Part shown: positions 22,535 to 31,499 of the stretch, one piece after another
Position numbering within the stretch: the stretch's first letter is position 1
Layout of the letters: every line of letters starts with the position of its first letter
Source of the DNA: Comamonas sp. lk
GTDB lineage: Bacteria > Pseudomonadota > Gammaproteobacteria > Burkholderiales > Burkholderiaceae_C
Length of the DNA: 64,000 nucleotides
Direction of reading: 5' to 3'
Assembly (NCBI RefSeq): GCF_900564145.1
Contig: NZ_UOOB01000001.1
Location: forward strand, 3,474,754 to 3,538,753
Translations under genes and position numbers: made by a program
Notes under the pieces: generated by a model
Databases searched by the model: none
What the model was told of the DNA's origin: nothing
Seen by the model: only the letters and a program-made list of their open reading frames with translations

Positions 22535-22575
22535 GAGCAACTGGCACTTATTTGCCTGGCGCTTGCTTGGAGCGT

Positions 22576-23025
22576 TTAAAGACGCCCCAGCGCCTTGTCC
22601 ACGCCCTTGTTGGCCAGCGCATCGGCGCGTTCATTGCCGGGGTCGCCCGCATGGCCCTTGACCCAGCGCCAGTCGATGCGGTGACCGGCACCGCTGACCA
22701 GGGCATCCAGCTGCTGCCACTGCTCGGCATTTTTCACCGGCTCCTTGCTGGCCGTGCGCCAGCCCTTGGCCTTCCAGCCATGAATCCACTCGGTAATGCC
22801 TTTGCGCACGTACTGGCTGTCCAGGTAGAGCACCACATCGCAGGGGCGCTTCAATGCTTTCAGCGCCTCGATCACCGCCTGCAGCTCCATGCGGTTGTTG
22901 GTGGTATCGAGCTCTCCGCCGAACAATTCTTTTACGGCCGTACCGGCCTGCAATACCACGCCCCAGCCGCCAGGGCCGGGATTGCCTTTGCAGGCGCCGT
23001 CGGTATAGATCACTACTTGATTCAA
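22576..23025 (-). CDS. rnhA: Ribonuclease HI
   Basis: Endonuclease of 149 residues that degrades the RNA strand of RNA-DNA hybrids. The acidic metal-binding residues are visible at D9, E47, D69 and D135, with the conserved histidine in [13 protein letters not shown]. It is 45 bp downstream of a methyltransferase gene on the same strand, a common arrangement in Burkholderiales. Confidence 0.96.
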   Translation of the reverse strand: MNQVVIYTDGACKGNPGPGGWGVVLQAGTAVKELFGGELDTTNNRMELQAVIEALKALKRPCDVVLYLDSQYVRKGITEWIHGWKAKGWRTASKEPVKNAEQWQQLDALVSGAGHRIDWRWVKGHAGDPGNERADALANKGVDKALGRL

Positions 23026-23070
23026 TTTCTTTCCTTGGAGTCGCGAACACAGGCTGGTCTTCGCGTCTTT

Positions 23071-23871
23071 TTATGGAGGGAACTCATCGCTGCACCAGGC
23101 CGCATCGCCGGGCCGTTTGTTGGCCACGGGCATCTGCACGCCCGAGGGCGCACTCTTGCTGCGCCATGAGGGGCTGATCAAGCGCATGCCCTGCACCCGC
23201 TTGACGGCCACAATGCAATACACCCCACCGAAGGCCGGCCAGCAGCGATGGCCCAGTTTTTCCATGAATTGCCAGCGCGCCAGCCAGCGCGCGTTTTGTG
23301 TGGCTGGACGATAACAGCCAAATTGCACGGCTTCGATCTCGAAGCCCAGTAATTGCAACCAATCGCGCAAGCGCCAGTAACCCAGGCCCAGACTCAGATC
23401 GGGCAAATGCGCCGCGCTGCGCTCCACGCGCCGCTGCAGCCCCAGAAGGCTCAAGGTATTGAGACCGCAGACCACCAGCCGCCCCTCGGGCACCAGCACC
23501 CGGGCAGCCTCGCGCAGGGCAGCATGCGGATCGTGCGACGTCTCCAGCGTATGCGGCATCAGCACCAGATCCAGGCTGGCCTCGGAAAACGGCAGCGCTG
23601 TCGCATCCGCGACCAGAGCCGGCGGGACATGTTTTGATGCAGACTCATCGGTCGCTTGCGCTACATTGGCAGCTTGCGCCGCTGCAGACTCCCCGACCTT
23701 ATCCAGCGCCAGCCAGCGCTGGGGCATGCGGTTAGCCCGCAAGCCCTGCAAGGCAGGCATGCCCAGCTGAACGGCGTGATAGCCGAAGATATCGGCCACC
23801 GCTTCGTCACAGCGCTGCTGCTCCCAATCCAGGAGGTAGTGCCCCAAGGCAGTATCTGTCCAGTGATGCAT
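23071..23871 (-). CDS. SAM-dependent methyltransferase
   Basis: Class I methyltransferase of 266 residues. The start MHHWTDTALGHYLLDWEQ at 23871 fits this family, which is regularly found beside rnhA and gloB. The acidic motif VADATALPFSEASLDLVLM and the following LREAARVLVPEGRLVV are recognisable. The glycine-rich first motif is weak, partly because of a low-complexity insertion (about residues 66-88: GESAAAQAANVAQATDES). The substrate is unknown. Confidence 0.8.
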   Translation of the reverse strand: MHHWTDTALGHYLLDWEQQRCDEAVADIFGYHAVQLGMPALQGLRANRMPQRWLALDKVGESAAAQAANVAQATDESASKHVPPALVADATALPFSEASLDLVLMPHTLETSHDPHAALREAARVLVPEGRLVVCGLNTLSLLGLQRRVERSAAHLPDLSLGLGYWRLRDWLQLLGFEIEAVQFGCYRPATQNARWLARWQFMEKLGHRCWPAFGGVYCIVAVKRVQGMRLISPSWRSKSAPSGVQMPVANKRPGDAAWCSDEFPP

Positions 23872-23890
23872 CTCTATAATTTTGCAGCCC

Positions 23891-24679
23891 ATGAACCTTT
23901 TGCCCATCCCCGCCTTTTCCGACAACTACATCTGGATGCTCCACGATGGCAAGCACGCCATCGTGGTAGACCCCGGTGAAGCCGAGCCGGCGCTGGCCGT
24001 GCTGCAAAGACTGGGATTGAAGCTGCAAGGCATTCTAGTCACCCACCACCATGCCGACCATGTGGGCGGCGTGGCCGCACTGCGCGCAGCCACCGGCGCC
24101 CCGGTCTGGGGGCCTGCCTACGAGCAGTTGCCCGAGCCACAGTTCGTGACCCGCGTGCAAGGCGGCGACCAGGTCGATGTGCTGGGCGGGCCCTGGCAGG
24201 TGATTGACGTGCCCGGCCATACCAGCGGTCATATTGCGTTTTTCAGCTCCCATGCGCAAGGCGCCAACCACCAACCATTGCTGTTTTGCGGCGACACTCT
24301 GTTCTCTGGCGGCTGCGGCCGCCTATTTGAAGGCACGCCAGAGCAAATGCAGACCTCGCTGGATGCACTGGCCGCCTTGCCCGGCAACACCCTGGTGTGC
24401 TGTGCACATGAGTACACAATTTCCAACCTGCGATTTGCGCAGGCCGTGGAACCAAACAATGCCGATCTGGCTCAGTACCTGCAGCATTGTCAGGATTTGC
24501 GTGCCGCCCACCAGCCCACGCTGCCTTCCACTTTGAAGACCGAGCAGGCCATCAACCCTTTCATGCGCAGCCGCCAGCCCGATGTCATCGCGGCGGCCGT
24601 GCAGTTCGACTCCCAAGTCAATCCGCAAGAGCCCGCCAGCGTGCTGGCCGCCTTGCGCCAATGGAAAAACGTTTTTTGA
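23891..24679 (+). CDS. gloB: Hydroxyacylglutathione hydrolase (glyoxalase II)
   Basis: Metallo-beta-lactamase-fold enzyme of 262 residues that hydrolyses S-lactoylglutathione in methylglyoxal detoxification. The metal motif THHHADHVGG is at 51-60, with further ligands in VPGHTSGH and FCGDTLFSGGCGR. The ATG at 23891 is 20 bp from the divergent methyltransferase start. Its stop overlaps the mltD start by one base. Confidence 0.95.
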   Translation: MNLLPIPAFSDNYIWMLHDGKHAIVVDPGEAEPALAVLQRLGLKLQGILVTHHHADHVGGVAALRAATGAPVWGPAYEQLPEPQFVTRVQGGDQVDVLGGPWQVIDVPGHTSGHIAFFSSHAQGANHQPLLFCGDTLFSGGCGRLFEGTPEQMQTSLDALAALPGNTLVCCAHEYTISNLRFAQAVEPNNADLAQYLQHCQDLRAAHQPTLPSTLKTEQAINPFMRSRQPDVIAAAVQFDSQVNPQEPASVLAALRQWKNVF

Positions 24680-26169
24680 TGAAGCTGCTACATACCTTGC
24701 TGCTGACCGGAGTGCTTGTACTCACCGGCTGCGCATCCACCACCAGTTACGACAATTCCAGCACCTCCTCACAGTACCCTGACGGTCCGTTGTCACCGCT
24801 GAGCCGGGGCAAGGTGTCCAGCTCGGACGTGGCGTCGCTGGAAGCCACGGGCGACCTCTGGGTACGCATACGCCAGGGCTTTGCCATGCCCGATCTGGAG
24901 CACGAGCTGGTGGCCGACCGCGAGCAGTGGTATGCCAGCCGCCCCGACTACATCCAGCGCATGACGGAGCGCTCGAGCAAATACCTGTTCCACATCGTCG
25001 AGGAGCTCGAGCGCCGCGGCATGCCCACCGAGCTGGCGCTGCTGCCCTATATCGAGAGCGCGTTCAACCCTCAGGCCGTCTCCAGCGCCAAGGCTGCCGG
25101 CATGTGGCAATTCATGCCCGCCACGGGCAGTTATTTCGATCTCAAGCAGAACATCTTCCGCGATGACCGCCGCGACGTGCTGGCCTCCACCCGCGCCGCG
25201 CTGGACTATCTGCAAAAACTCTACAACATGTTTGGCGACTGGCATCTGGCCCTGGCCGCCTACAACTGGGGCGAAGGCAGCGTGAGCCGCGCCATCAAGC
25301 GCAACGAAAAGCTGGGCCTGCCCACCAAGTACACCGATCTGCAGATGCCGGCCGAGACCCGCATGTACGTGCCCAAGCTGCAGGCGGTCAAGAACATTGT
25401 GGCCAACCCGGAAAAGTACAACGCCGATCTGCCCGTGATCGAAAACCACCCCTACTTCCAGGCCGTGGACATCACGCATGACATCGACGTGGAACTGGTG
25501 GCCAAGCTGGCCAATGTCAGCGTCAAAGACTTCAAGGCCCTGAATCCCAGCTTTCACAAGCCGGTGATTTTTGTGGCGGCCACGCCCAAGGTCTTGCTGC
25601 CCTGGGACAACGCCAAGATCTTCCGCCGCAATCTGCAAGCCTATAACGACGGCCAGTTTGCCAGCTGGACGGTGTGGACCGTGCCCTCCACCATCACCGT
25701 GGCCGAAGCGGCCCAGCGCGTGGGCCTGGGCGAATCCGATCTGCGCGCCATGAACAATATTCCGCCGCGCATGCTGATCAAGGCCGGCTCGGCCCTGATG
25801 GTGCCCCGCGGCGCCCATGTCCATGCCGACGTGGCCGGCCATGTGGCCGACAACGGCCAGATCTCCTTCGCCCCTGAAATCGTCACCGTGCGCTCCACCG
25901 TGAAGGCCCGCAAGCGCGACACGCTGATCAGCGTGGCCAACCGCTACGGCGTCAGCGTCTCCAATCTTGCGGACTGGAACGATCTCAAGTCCACGGCCTC
26001 GCTGCATGCCGGCCAGTCGCTGGTGGCCTATCTGCCCGTGCGGGCGACGCGCACGGCCCACGCCAGCACCCGCTCCAGTGCCAGCAGCAAAGCGGTGGCA
26101 GCGCAGCCACGCGGCGGCAAGAGCGAGCCCAAGGCCCGTGGCGGCACGCCTTCCAAAAAGCGCCGTTAA
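24679..26169 (+). CDS. mltD: Membrane-bound lytic murein transglycosylase D
   Basis: Lipoprotein of 496 residues. The lipobox is LTGC with C18 as the lipidated cysteine. The SLT catalytic domain (about 110-230) carries the catalytic glutamate at 126 in YIESAFNP and the AGMWQFMPATG motif. Two LysM-like peptidoglycan-binding modules follow in the C-terminal third, then a basic serine-rich tail. The start directly overlaps gloB (TGATG), suggesting coupled translation; the longer frame from 24487 lies inside gloB. Confidence 0.94.
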   Translation: MKLLHTLLLTGVLVLTGCASTTSYDNSSTSSQYPDGPLSPLSRGKVSSSDVASLEATGDLWVRIRQGFAMPDLEHELVADREQWYASRPDYIQRMTERSSKYLFHIVEELERRGMPTELALLPYIESAFNPQAVSSAKAAGMWQFMPATGSYFDLKQNIFRDDRRDVLASTRAALDYLQKLYNMFGDWHLALAAYNWGEGSVSRAIKRNEKLGLPTKYTDLQMPAETRMYVPKLQAVKNIVANPEKYNADLPVIENHPYFQAVDITHDIDVELVAKLANVSVKDFKALNPSFHKPVIFVAATPKVLLPWDNAKIFRRNLQAYNDGQFASWTVWTVPSTITVAEAAQRVGLGESDLRAMNNIPPRMLIKAGSALMVPRGAHVHADVAGHVADNGQISFAPEIVTVRSTVKARKRDTLISVANRYGVSVSNLADWNDLKSTASLHAGQSLVAYLPVRATRTAHASTRSSASSKAVAAQPRGGKSEPKARGGTPSKKRR

Positions 26170-26187
26170 CACGATTTGAAAAAATGG

Positions 26188-26230
26188 AAAAGCCCGTCTG
26201 ACAGCTATCGCCAGGCGGGCTTTGTGTTTT
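26188..26230 (+). terminator. Terminator after mltD
   Basis: Twelve-bp stem with one G-U pair (26189-26200 with 26212-26223) followed by TTTGTGTTTT. Confidence 0.8.
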
Positions 26231-26249
26231 GGCAGCAGGCAAAAAGCGA

Positions 26250-26340
26250 GCACCAAGCGCTTGCCTTCGAATCAATTCAGGCCGATTTCATGCTGAAATC
26301 CTTCATGAGCCAACGCTACAAGCTCTTGAAAAAATAGCAA
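26250..26340. repeat. Intergenic palindromic repeat
   Basis: Imperfect palindrome centred at about 26292: GATTTCA (26284-26290) faces TGAAATC (26294-26300), flanked by AAGCGCTTG on the left and CAACGCTAC on the right. It shares GGCCGATTTCA and AAATAGC words with other elements in the window. Confidence 0.55.
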
Positions 26341-26946
26341 CTAGCGCCTGTCCACCAGGGCATGCGCAATGGTTCCCAGGTCCACATATTCCAGCTCGCT
26401 GCCAATGGGCACGCCCCGCGCCAGCCGCGTCACCAAGATGCCGCGCGACTTGAGCGCCTCGCTGATGGCATGCGCCGTGGCCTCGCCCTCGGCCGTGAAG
26501 CTGGTGGCCAGGATCACTTCCTGCACCTGACCGTCGCAGGCCCGCTGCAGCAGCTGCCCCATGCCGATGTCCTTGGGGCCCACGCCATCGAGCGGCGACA
26601 AGCGCCCCATCAGCACGTAGTAATAGCCTTGGTAGGCGCCAGTGCGCTCCATGGCTGCCATATCGGCCGGTGCCTCCACCACGCACAGCCGCGCGGCATC
26701 GCGCCCCGCATCGTCGCAAATCGAGCAGATCTCGGCTTCGGTGAACGTGTGGCAGCGCTGGCAGTGCCGCACCGAATTCACGGCCGACTCCAGCGCCTTG
26801 GCCAGATTCAAGGCCCCGGCATGATCGCGCTGCAGCAAATGAAACGCCATGCGCTGCGCCGACTTGATACCCACGCCCGGCAGGCGGCGCAGCGCCTCCA
26901 TCAAGGTATCCAGAGATTGCACATCAGACACGGCTTGTCCTTTCAT
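26341..26946 (-). CDS. recR: Recombination mediator RecR
   Basis: Protein of 201 residues acting with RecF and RecO to load RecA at single-strand gaps. The helix-hairpin-helix ([20 protein letters not shown]), the four-cysteine zinc finger ([16 protein letters not shown]) and the Toprim domain follow in order. The ATG at 26946 is used; the upstream 51 codons lack similarity. It belongs to the conserved dnaX-ybaB-recR cluster. Confidence 0.96.
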   Translation of the reverse strand: MKGQAVSDVQSLDTLMEALRRLPGVGIKSAQRMAFHLLQRDHAGALNLAKALESAVNSVRHCQRCHTFTEAEICSICDDAGRDAARLCVVEAPADMAAMERTGAYQGYYYVLMGRLSPLDGVGPKDIGMGQLLQRACDGQVQEVILATSFTAEGEATAHAISEALKSRGILVTRLARGVPIGSELEYVDLGTIAHALVDRR

Positions 26947-26953
26947 TGACCAG

Positions 26954-26984
26954 AAAAAAAGCGATCTGCTGGGTGCCAGATCGC
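26954..26984 (-). terminator. Terminator between ybaB and recR
   Basis: Stem GCGATCTG/CAGATCGC (26961-26968, 26977-26984) followed on the minus strand by seven T residues. It should reduce transcription from dnaX-ybaB into recR. Confidence 0.75.
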
Positions 26985-27077
26985 CATTCATTTTTGACAC
27001 CACCCGCACCGCTTGAAACCGGCGCGATCCAGGTGCGAGACGCCCAGCAAGGGCCGCCCCGCAGCAAAGGGTGTCGT

Positions 27078-27113
27078 CCCCCTTAGGGGGAAGCGGCATA
27101 GCCGCTCAGGGGG
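27078..27113. repeat. Compound REP-like hairpin
   Basis: Two adjacent small hairpins, CCCCC-TTA-GGGGG (27078-27090) and AGCGGC-ATA-GCCGCT (27092-27106), then CAGGGGG, directly after the ybaB stop codon. This composite looks like a REP-type repeat; only one clear copy is present here. Confidence 0.45.
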
Positions 27114-27118
27114 TGCAG

Positions 27119-27451
27119 TTAGAAGGGGAACTTCATGCCGCCGGGCAGGCCTGGCATGCCAGCAGTGATCTTGCCCATCTTCTCGCTGGAAGTCTCTTCG
27201 GCCTTGCGCACGGCAGCATTGAAGGCAGCAGCCACCAGATCTTCCAGCATGTCCTTGTCTTCGGCCAGCAGGCTGGGGTCGATGGTGATGCGCTTGACAT
27301 CGTGCTTGCAAGTCATCACGACCTTGACCAGACCCGCGCCGGACTCACCTTCCACTTCCACATTGCCCAGTTCGTCCTGAGCCTTCTTGAGGTTGTCCTG
27401 CATGGCCTGGGCTTGCTTCATCAGGCCGGCGAGTTGTCCTTTGTTGAACAT
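27119..27451 (-). CDS. ybaB: Nucleoid-associated protein YbaB/EbfC
   Basis: Small dimeric DNA-binding protein of 110 residues encoded between dnaX and recR. It has the N-terminal amphipathic helix ([21 protein letters not shown]), the central beta sheet and the C-terminal Met/Gly-rich tail typical of the family. Confidence 0.95.
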   Translation of the reverse strand: MFNKGQLAGLMKQAQAMQDNLKKAQDELGNVEVEGESGAGLVKVVMTCKHDVKRITIDPSLLAEDKDMLEDLVAAAFNAAVRKAEETSSEKMGKITAGMPGLPGGMKFPF

Positions 27452-27489
27452 GTGAATTCCTTCTTCTTTCGGGGAAAAAACGTAAGACC

Positions 27490-29661
27490 TTATTCAGGCC
27501 GAATAGCTACGGGCTTGATGCTGCCGGGCACGATTTTCGCGCCATGCTCACGCACCAAGGTTTGCACCATGGAGTGGTTCGTCACAATTTCTTCGGCAAT
27601 GCGCTGACGGGCCTGGGTGATCACCGCCATACGGCGGGCCGGGGTGTCCGTCACCGCGCCTTGCTCCACCTGCAATTGTCGCGCATGACCGGCGGCCTCC
27701 AGCGCAGCACGCAAACGCTCGCGCGAACCGGCCTGGTTCAGCGAGTTGGTTTCCACACGCAGCGTCCACAGATCGCCTTCGCGCGCCATCAGCTGCGATT
27801 GCAGCGCCAGCTGCCTTGCCAGCGCCACAATGGCTTCGCCATCTACCAACTGCTGCACCACACCTTGCCAGAAATCGCCTTCCGGCGTGCACACCAGCTC
27901 CTGCACATCCACCACCGTGCTGGCATACACCTGGGGTGATTCCTGCTCGGCGGGCTGCTCACGCAGGGGCTCGGCATTCACCGGCAGACCGACATCCACC
28001 TCGGCATCGTCGCCCCAGCGGCCTTCGTCGGCCCAACCTTCCTCGGGCATGCCAGCCCAGGCACCCTCATCGGGGCCGGACTCATCGATGGTTTCGGCAG
28101 TGGCAGCAAGTTCATCGGAAGCATAGCTCTCGTCCACCACCGCAGCGACTTCCGCCACTTCGGCGGCAGCCTCTGCGAGTTCATCGACAATGCCATTGGG
28201 CTGATGGGGCTGCTGCTGCACAGAATCTGCAGGCTTGGGCTCTTCAACCGGGGCCCGTTGGATCGCCGCAGCAGGCTCCGTAGGCTGCAGCGGCGGCACG
28301 ACATCAGCCGCGGCTTGCACCTGAGTTGTAGCGCTTGGCATCTCGGAAACCATAGCGCGATGCGCTGGATTTAGCTGTGCATCCGACTGTTTTGGCTCTG
28401 ATTTTTCGGCTAAAGGCGCCACAACTGCCGCAGGCAGGTTCTGTGGCGTACTTTCCGCCACCTCACGCACAGCTGGAGTGGCGAGAGCCGCAATCGCCGG
28501 GCTAGGTCTGGGCGAGGTCCGCGCTAGAGTTTTTTTTTCAGCCGCGCCGGTTTCGGCATTGTCCGGTTTGAAGGCCAGCAGCCGCAGCAGCGCCATGGTC
28601 AGCGCCGCATATTCGTCCGGTGCCAGACCCAGCTCGGCACGACCGTGCAAGCAGATGCTGTAGAGCAGCTGGGTCTCGTCGCGGGGCATCAGATCTGCCA
28701 GACGCGCCACTTCGGCAGCTTCCGGGTCGCTGGCATCCACGGGCATATCGGGCACGGCCTGCAGCACGGCCATGCGTTGCAGCACGGCACACATCTCTTC
28801 CAGAGTGGAGGCTGCAGACAGGCCGTTGTGGCGCAGCTGCTCCGAGGTCTCGACCACCACACGGCCATCACCCTGGGCCAGCGCATCAATCAGTCTGAAC
28901 ACATGGCTGCGATCCACGCTGCCCAGCATCTGGCGCACGGTGGCTTCCTGCAACTGGCCGCTACCAAAGGCAATGGCCTGATCGGTCAGCGAGAGCGCAT
29001 CGCGCATGGAACCACGGGCTGCACGCGAGAGCAGGCGCAGCGCCTGAGGCTCGGCAGGCACGTTCTCCTGGCCCAGCACATGGCTCAGATGCTCAAGCAC
29101 CGTCTCGGGGGCCATGGGCCGCAGATTGAACTGCAGGCAGCGCGAGAGCACGGTGACCGGCACTTTTTGCGGATCGGTGGTGGCCAGCACAAACTTGAGA
29201 TATTCAGGCGGCTCTTCCAGCGTCTTCAACATGGCGTTGAAAGCCGTGTTGGTCAGCATGTGCACCTCGTCGATCATGAAGACCTTGAAGCGCCCTTGCA
29301 CCGGCTTGTACACCGCCTGCTCCAGCAGGCTTTGCACCTCGTCCACGCCACGGTTGGAAGCGGCATCGAGCTCGGTGTAATCGGGAAAACGTCCGCTATC
29401 AATTTCAGTGCAGGCTGCGCAAACACCGCATGGGGTGGCGGTGATTCCGCCTTGGCCGTCCACGCCTTGGCAATTGAGCGACTTGGCCAGAATGCGCGAC
29501 ACCGTGGTCTTGCCCACCCCGCGCGTGCCGGTAAACAAATAGGCGTGATGCAGGCGCTGCTGAGTCAGCGCATTGGTCAGGGCCTGAACCACGTGCTCCT
29601 GCCCCACCATTTCGGAGAAGGTACGGGGCCGGTATTTGCGAGCGAGCACTAAATAAGACAT
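27490..29661 (-). CDS. dnaX: DNA polymerase III subunits gamma/tau
   Basis: Clamp-loader ATPase of 723 residues. Walker A is GTRGVGKTT at about 44-52, a CxxC-rich zinc module lies at about 64-86, DEVHM is Walker B, and the SRC arginine-finger motif is in LSRCLQFNL. Domains I-III end near residue 370. A long low-complexity linker rich in A, E and P follows, then the tau-specific C-terminal part. A run of nine A residues in codons 375-378 marks the possible gamma/tau branch point (28530-28538). The start [15 protein letters not shown] at 29661 is the family start. Confidence 0.95.
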   Translation of the reverse strand: MSYLVLARKYRPRTFSEMVGQEHVVQALTNALTQQRLHHAYLFTGTRGVGKTTVSRILAKSLNCQGVDGQGGITATPCGVCAACTEIDSGRFPDYTELDAASNRGVDEVQSLLEQAVYKPVQGRFKVFMIDEVHMLTNTAFNAMLKTLEEPPEYLKFVLATTDPQKVPVTVLSRCLQFNLRPMAPETVLEHLSHVLGQENVPAEPQALRLLSRAARGSMRDALSLTDQAIAFGSGQLQEATVRQMLGSVDRSHVFRLIDALAQGDGRVVVETSEQLRHNGLSAASTLEEMCAVLQRMAVLQAVPDMPVDASDPEAAEVARLADLMPRDETQLLYSICLHGRAELGLAPDEYAALTMALLRLLAFKPDNAETGAAEKKTLARTSPRPSPAIAALATPAVREVAESTPQNLPAAVVAPLAEKSEPKQSDAQLNPAHRAMVSEMPSATTQVQAAADVVPPLQPTEPAAAIQRAPVEEPKPADSVQQQPHQPNGIVDELAEAAAEVAEVAAVVDESYASDELAATAETIDESGPDEGAWAGMPEEGWADEGRWGDDAEVDVGLPVNAEPLREQPAEQESPQVYASTVVDVQELVCTPEGDFWQGVVQQLVDGEAIVALARQLALQSQLMAREGDLWTLRVETNSLNQAGSRERLRAALEAAGHARQLQVEQGAVTDTPARRMAVITQARQRIAEEIVTNHSMVQTLVREHGAKIVPGSIKPVAIRPE
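28320..28425. repeat. Possible repeat-derived segment in the dnaX linker
   Basis: More AT-rich segment inside the tau linker with TAGCGCTTGGCAT and GCGCTGGATTTAGC words resembling the dispersed repeats. The similarity is weak and the linker is free to vary, so this is tentative. Confidence 0.25.
28530..28538 (-). promoter_or_regulatory. A9 slippage tract in dnaX
   Basis: On the coding strand the sequence reads GCT GAA AAA AAA ACT CTA, with nine consecutive A residues in codons 375-378. Losing one A gives an immediate CTC TAG stop (378 residues); gaining one gives a stop after 386 residues. Both products would end just after domain III, as gamma does. Confidence 0.6.
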
Positions 29662-29749
29662 AAGCCGTGATTCTACGAGTACGCCGCATGCCATCCCACA
29701 TCTGCAGTGCATTCCTGCCGCGAGATCCCGGGGACCATGCATTTGCACC

Positions 29750-29755
29750 TATAAT
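29750..29755 (+). promoter_or_regulatory. -10 element of the SRP RNA promoter
   Basis: Perfect TATAAT ending six bases before the first paired base of the SRP RNA. No good -35 hexamer is visible. Confidence 0.7.
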
Positions 29756-29760
29756 CAGCG

Positions 29761-29858
29761 GTGACGGGCCTCCTCGCATGGGGAAGCGGCCAACCGGGTC
29801 AGGTGGGGAACCAAGCAGCCCTAACTGTGGAACCAGTGCCGAGGTAAGGTTCGTCACC
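29761..29858 (+). ncRNA. ffs: Signal recognition particle RNA (4.5S)
   Basis: RNA of about 98 nucleotides. The universally conserved loop is seen as GGTCAGGTGGGGAACCAAGCAGCC (29808 onwards; quoted in parts: GGTCAGG, GGAA, AAGCAGCC), and the ends pair (GTGACGG with CGTCAC). It binds Ffh and targets nascent membrane proteins. It lies divergently beside dnaX, as in many bacteria. Confidence 0.9.
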
Positions 29859-30314
29859 TTTCGATGGAAAACCTCTTTGTAGACAAGAGGTCGCCTTCCA
29901 GAGAAAACTCTCTTCAAGTCTTTGCATCATCTTGGTCTGGCGCCTTGCCAACCACACAAGACCTGGGCGACCTCTCAAAGGTTGCTATCAAGAGCGAAAA
30001 TCCACCAGATTTGCGGCATTCCGGCTGACCTTCAGACAAGGCTTGGACATGACCGTGTCTCAACGCATCTGGGAACTTCTGACAAGTCAGGGGTAGATCT
30101 GCGTCAATCGCCACTCGACGCCATGCTGGCGATATTGACTCTGCCAAGCGCGAATCTCCTGCGCAGGCTTTGACTGCCGCCGCGAGAGTTGCTTTTTTCG
30201 CCTTATCTGACTCCAAAAGCATGCGCGCCTTCACGGCTGACTCGGGGATTTTGTCCTTTCAAGGACGAGCGCCAGCAGCTAGGATGGCAGGCATCCTGCT
30301 CTCGCAAAAAACCT
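29859..30314. other. Gap between ffs and the CPBP-like gene
   Basis: The 456 bp contain a small stem just after ffs (ACCTCTT/AAGAGGT, about 29870-29890) without a T-run, which could end the RNA. A 106-codon minus-strand open frame (29914-30234) has no recognisable domain and odd composition, and is not called as a gene. Nothing else is evident. Confidence 0.5.
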
Positions 30315-30812
30315 ATGCCTGAAACCGGGACTCCGAGGACAGCTTTCAAATTGGCCGAGTGGCTGAGACAGCTTCACCCCGCACTATTCGTCCTGGTCAT
30401 TGCAGGGCTGACATTCACCGCAACCGTCGTCGGCAATATTTTCCTGTCTTCATTGATAAGCACACCATCCACAGAGGGGCCGCTCAAATCGACCTCTGTG
30501 GGCACCCGAATCGTCATGGGGTCGCTTGTCGGTCCGCTGATTGAAACAGCTCTATTCCAAGCACTCCCATTTTGGCTGCTGGTCCAGAAGCTGCGACTAC
30601 CAAGCTATGTTGCCGTCTTTGCATCCGCCGCCCTCTTTGGCCTGGCTCACAACTACTCCATTGAGTATGTGGTCCTAGGCTTCATTACAGGCCTTATTCT
30701 GTCTTTCGCCTATGCCTCGGTGCGCCCATCAACTGGCCGCGCGTTTGTCTTGGTGGCACTGAGCCACGCACTGCACAACACCATCAGCACCGCCATCATG
30801 TATTGGGCGTGA
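30315..30812 (+). CDS. CPBP-type intramembrane protease-like protein
   Basis: Membrane protein of 165 residues with four hydrophobic segments. Conserved positions of the CPBP (Abi) family are recognisable: GPLIETALFQ, FGLAHN and LSHALHNT. The usual EExxxR motif is reduced to ETALFQ, so the second glutamate and the arginine are missing and activity is uncertain. The start at 30315 avoids 42 upstream codons without membrane character. Confidence 0.65.
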   Translation: MPETGTPRTAFKLAEWLRQLHPALFVLVIAGLTFTATVVGNIFLSSLISTPSTEGPLKSTSVGTRIVMGSLVGPLIETALFQALPFWLLVQKLRLPSYVAVFASAALFGLAHNYSIEYVVLGFITGLILSFAYASVRPSTGRAFVLVALSHALHNTISTAIMYWA

Positions 30813-30820
30813 TTGCCCCC

Positions 30821-31054
30821 TCACTTGGGCCAATACTTCACGATGGCGACTAAAGCCAGCAAAACCACTAACACGCCAAAGTACGAGACAGCTTGCACGT
30901 CCCCATAGTCATTGATATCTCTACCCGGTTTGGTCAGCTTCGGAAATTTCCCAAGCGTCAGCACCTTCAGCGCCAGCCAACCAGGCCAAAAGAACAGCAG
31001 CTCGAACGCCACTTGCTTGAAGATACTTCCCACAAAACTCAGAACAGCATCCAT
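30821..31054 (-). CDS. Small membrane protein, unknown
   Basis: A 77-residue open frame with two hydrophobic stretches (about 12-30 and 55-73) around a basic, polar middle (GKFPKLTKPGRDINDYGDV). No family is recognised. Balanced composition and clean start and stop between two other genes make it plausible. It is convergent with the CPBP-like gene, 8 bp away. Confidence 0.5.
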   Translation of the reverse strand: MDAVLSFVGSIFKQVAFELLFFWPGWLALKVLTLGKFPKLTKPGRDINDYGDVQAVSYFGVLVVLLALVAIVKYWPK

Positions 31055-31091
31055 CTATGCGCCTCTGCAAGAATTTGAGGATCCGCCAGGA

Positions 31092-31448
31092 TTAAAGCCA
31101 CCGAGTGGCCGCCAGCTCAGGCGATAGGCTGGACGGCGCGCGACTCGCCATCAACGCAGCAGCCAAGTAAAAGCCTATGCCCGGCACCAGGCCACAAGCG
31201 ATCTGCCAGGGCAAGGCCAAGGACTCAAAAGGCAGTTGTGCCAGCGCAAAAGACACAAGCCCAAGAACCAAGCCAAGCAGCATGCACTGCCTGTAGCAAG
31301 TCAGCATCTGCCCATGACTGGGAATCTGTAGAAATGGCTCACCTCTCAAACGGCGCAGCAACAAGGACATCGGAAGAACTCCCTTCAGCGAGACTTCATT
31401 CTTGGTACTGCCGGCTAGCAGGTCAAGCATTGAAAAAGCCAGACCCAC
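31092..31448 (-). CDS. Hypothetical membrane protein
   Basis: Open frame of 118 codons with two likely membrane segments (about 56-75 and 85-103). The start is uncertain: internal ATGs at residues 7 and 27 are equally possible. No family is recognised and it may not be expressed. Confidence 0.35.
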   Translation of the reverse strand: MGLAFSMLDLLAGSTKNEVSLKGVLPMSLLLRRLRGEPFLQIPSHGQMLTCYRQCMLLGLVLGLVSFALAQLPFESLALPWQIACGLVPGIGFYLAAALMASRAPSSLSPELAATRWL

Positions 31449-31499
31449 TCACCGCACAAGCCCGCTTGCTAGCAAGCGATGGCTTATGCGGCAACGCGC

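Noticed and set aside
29914..30234. Minus-strand open frame of 106 codons after ffs
   Set aside because: No domain, no ribosome-binding site and irregular composition; kept only as a remark on the gap.
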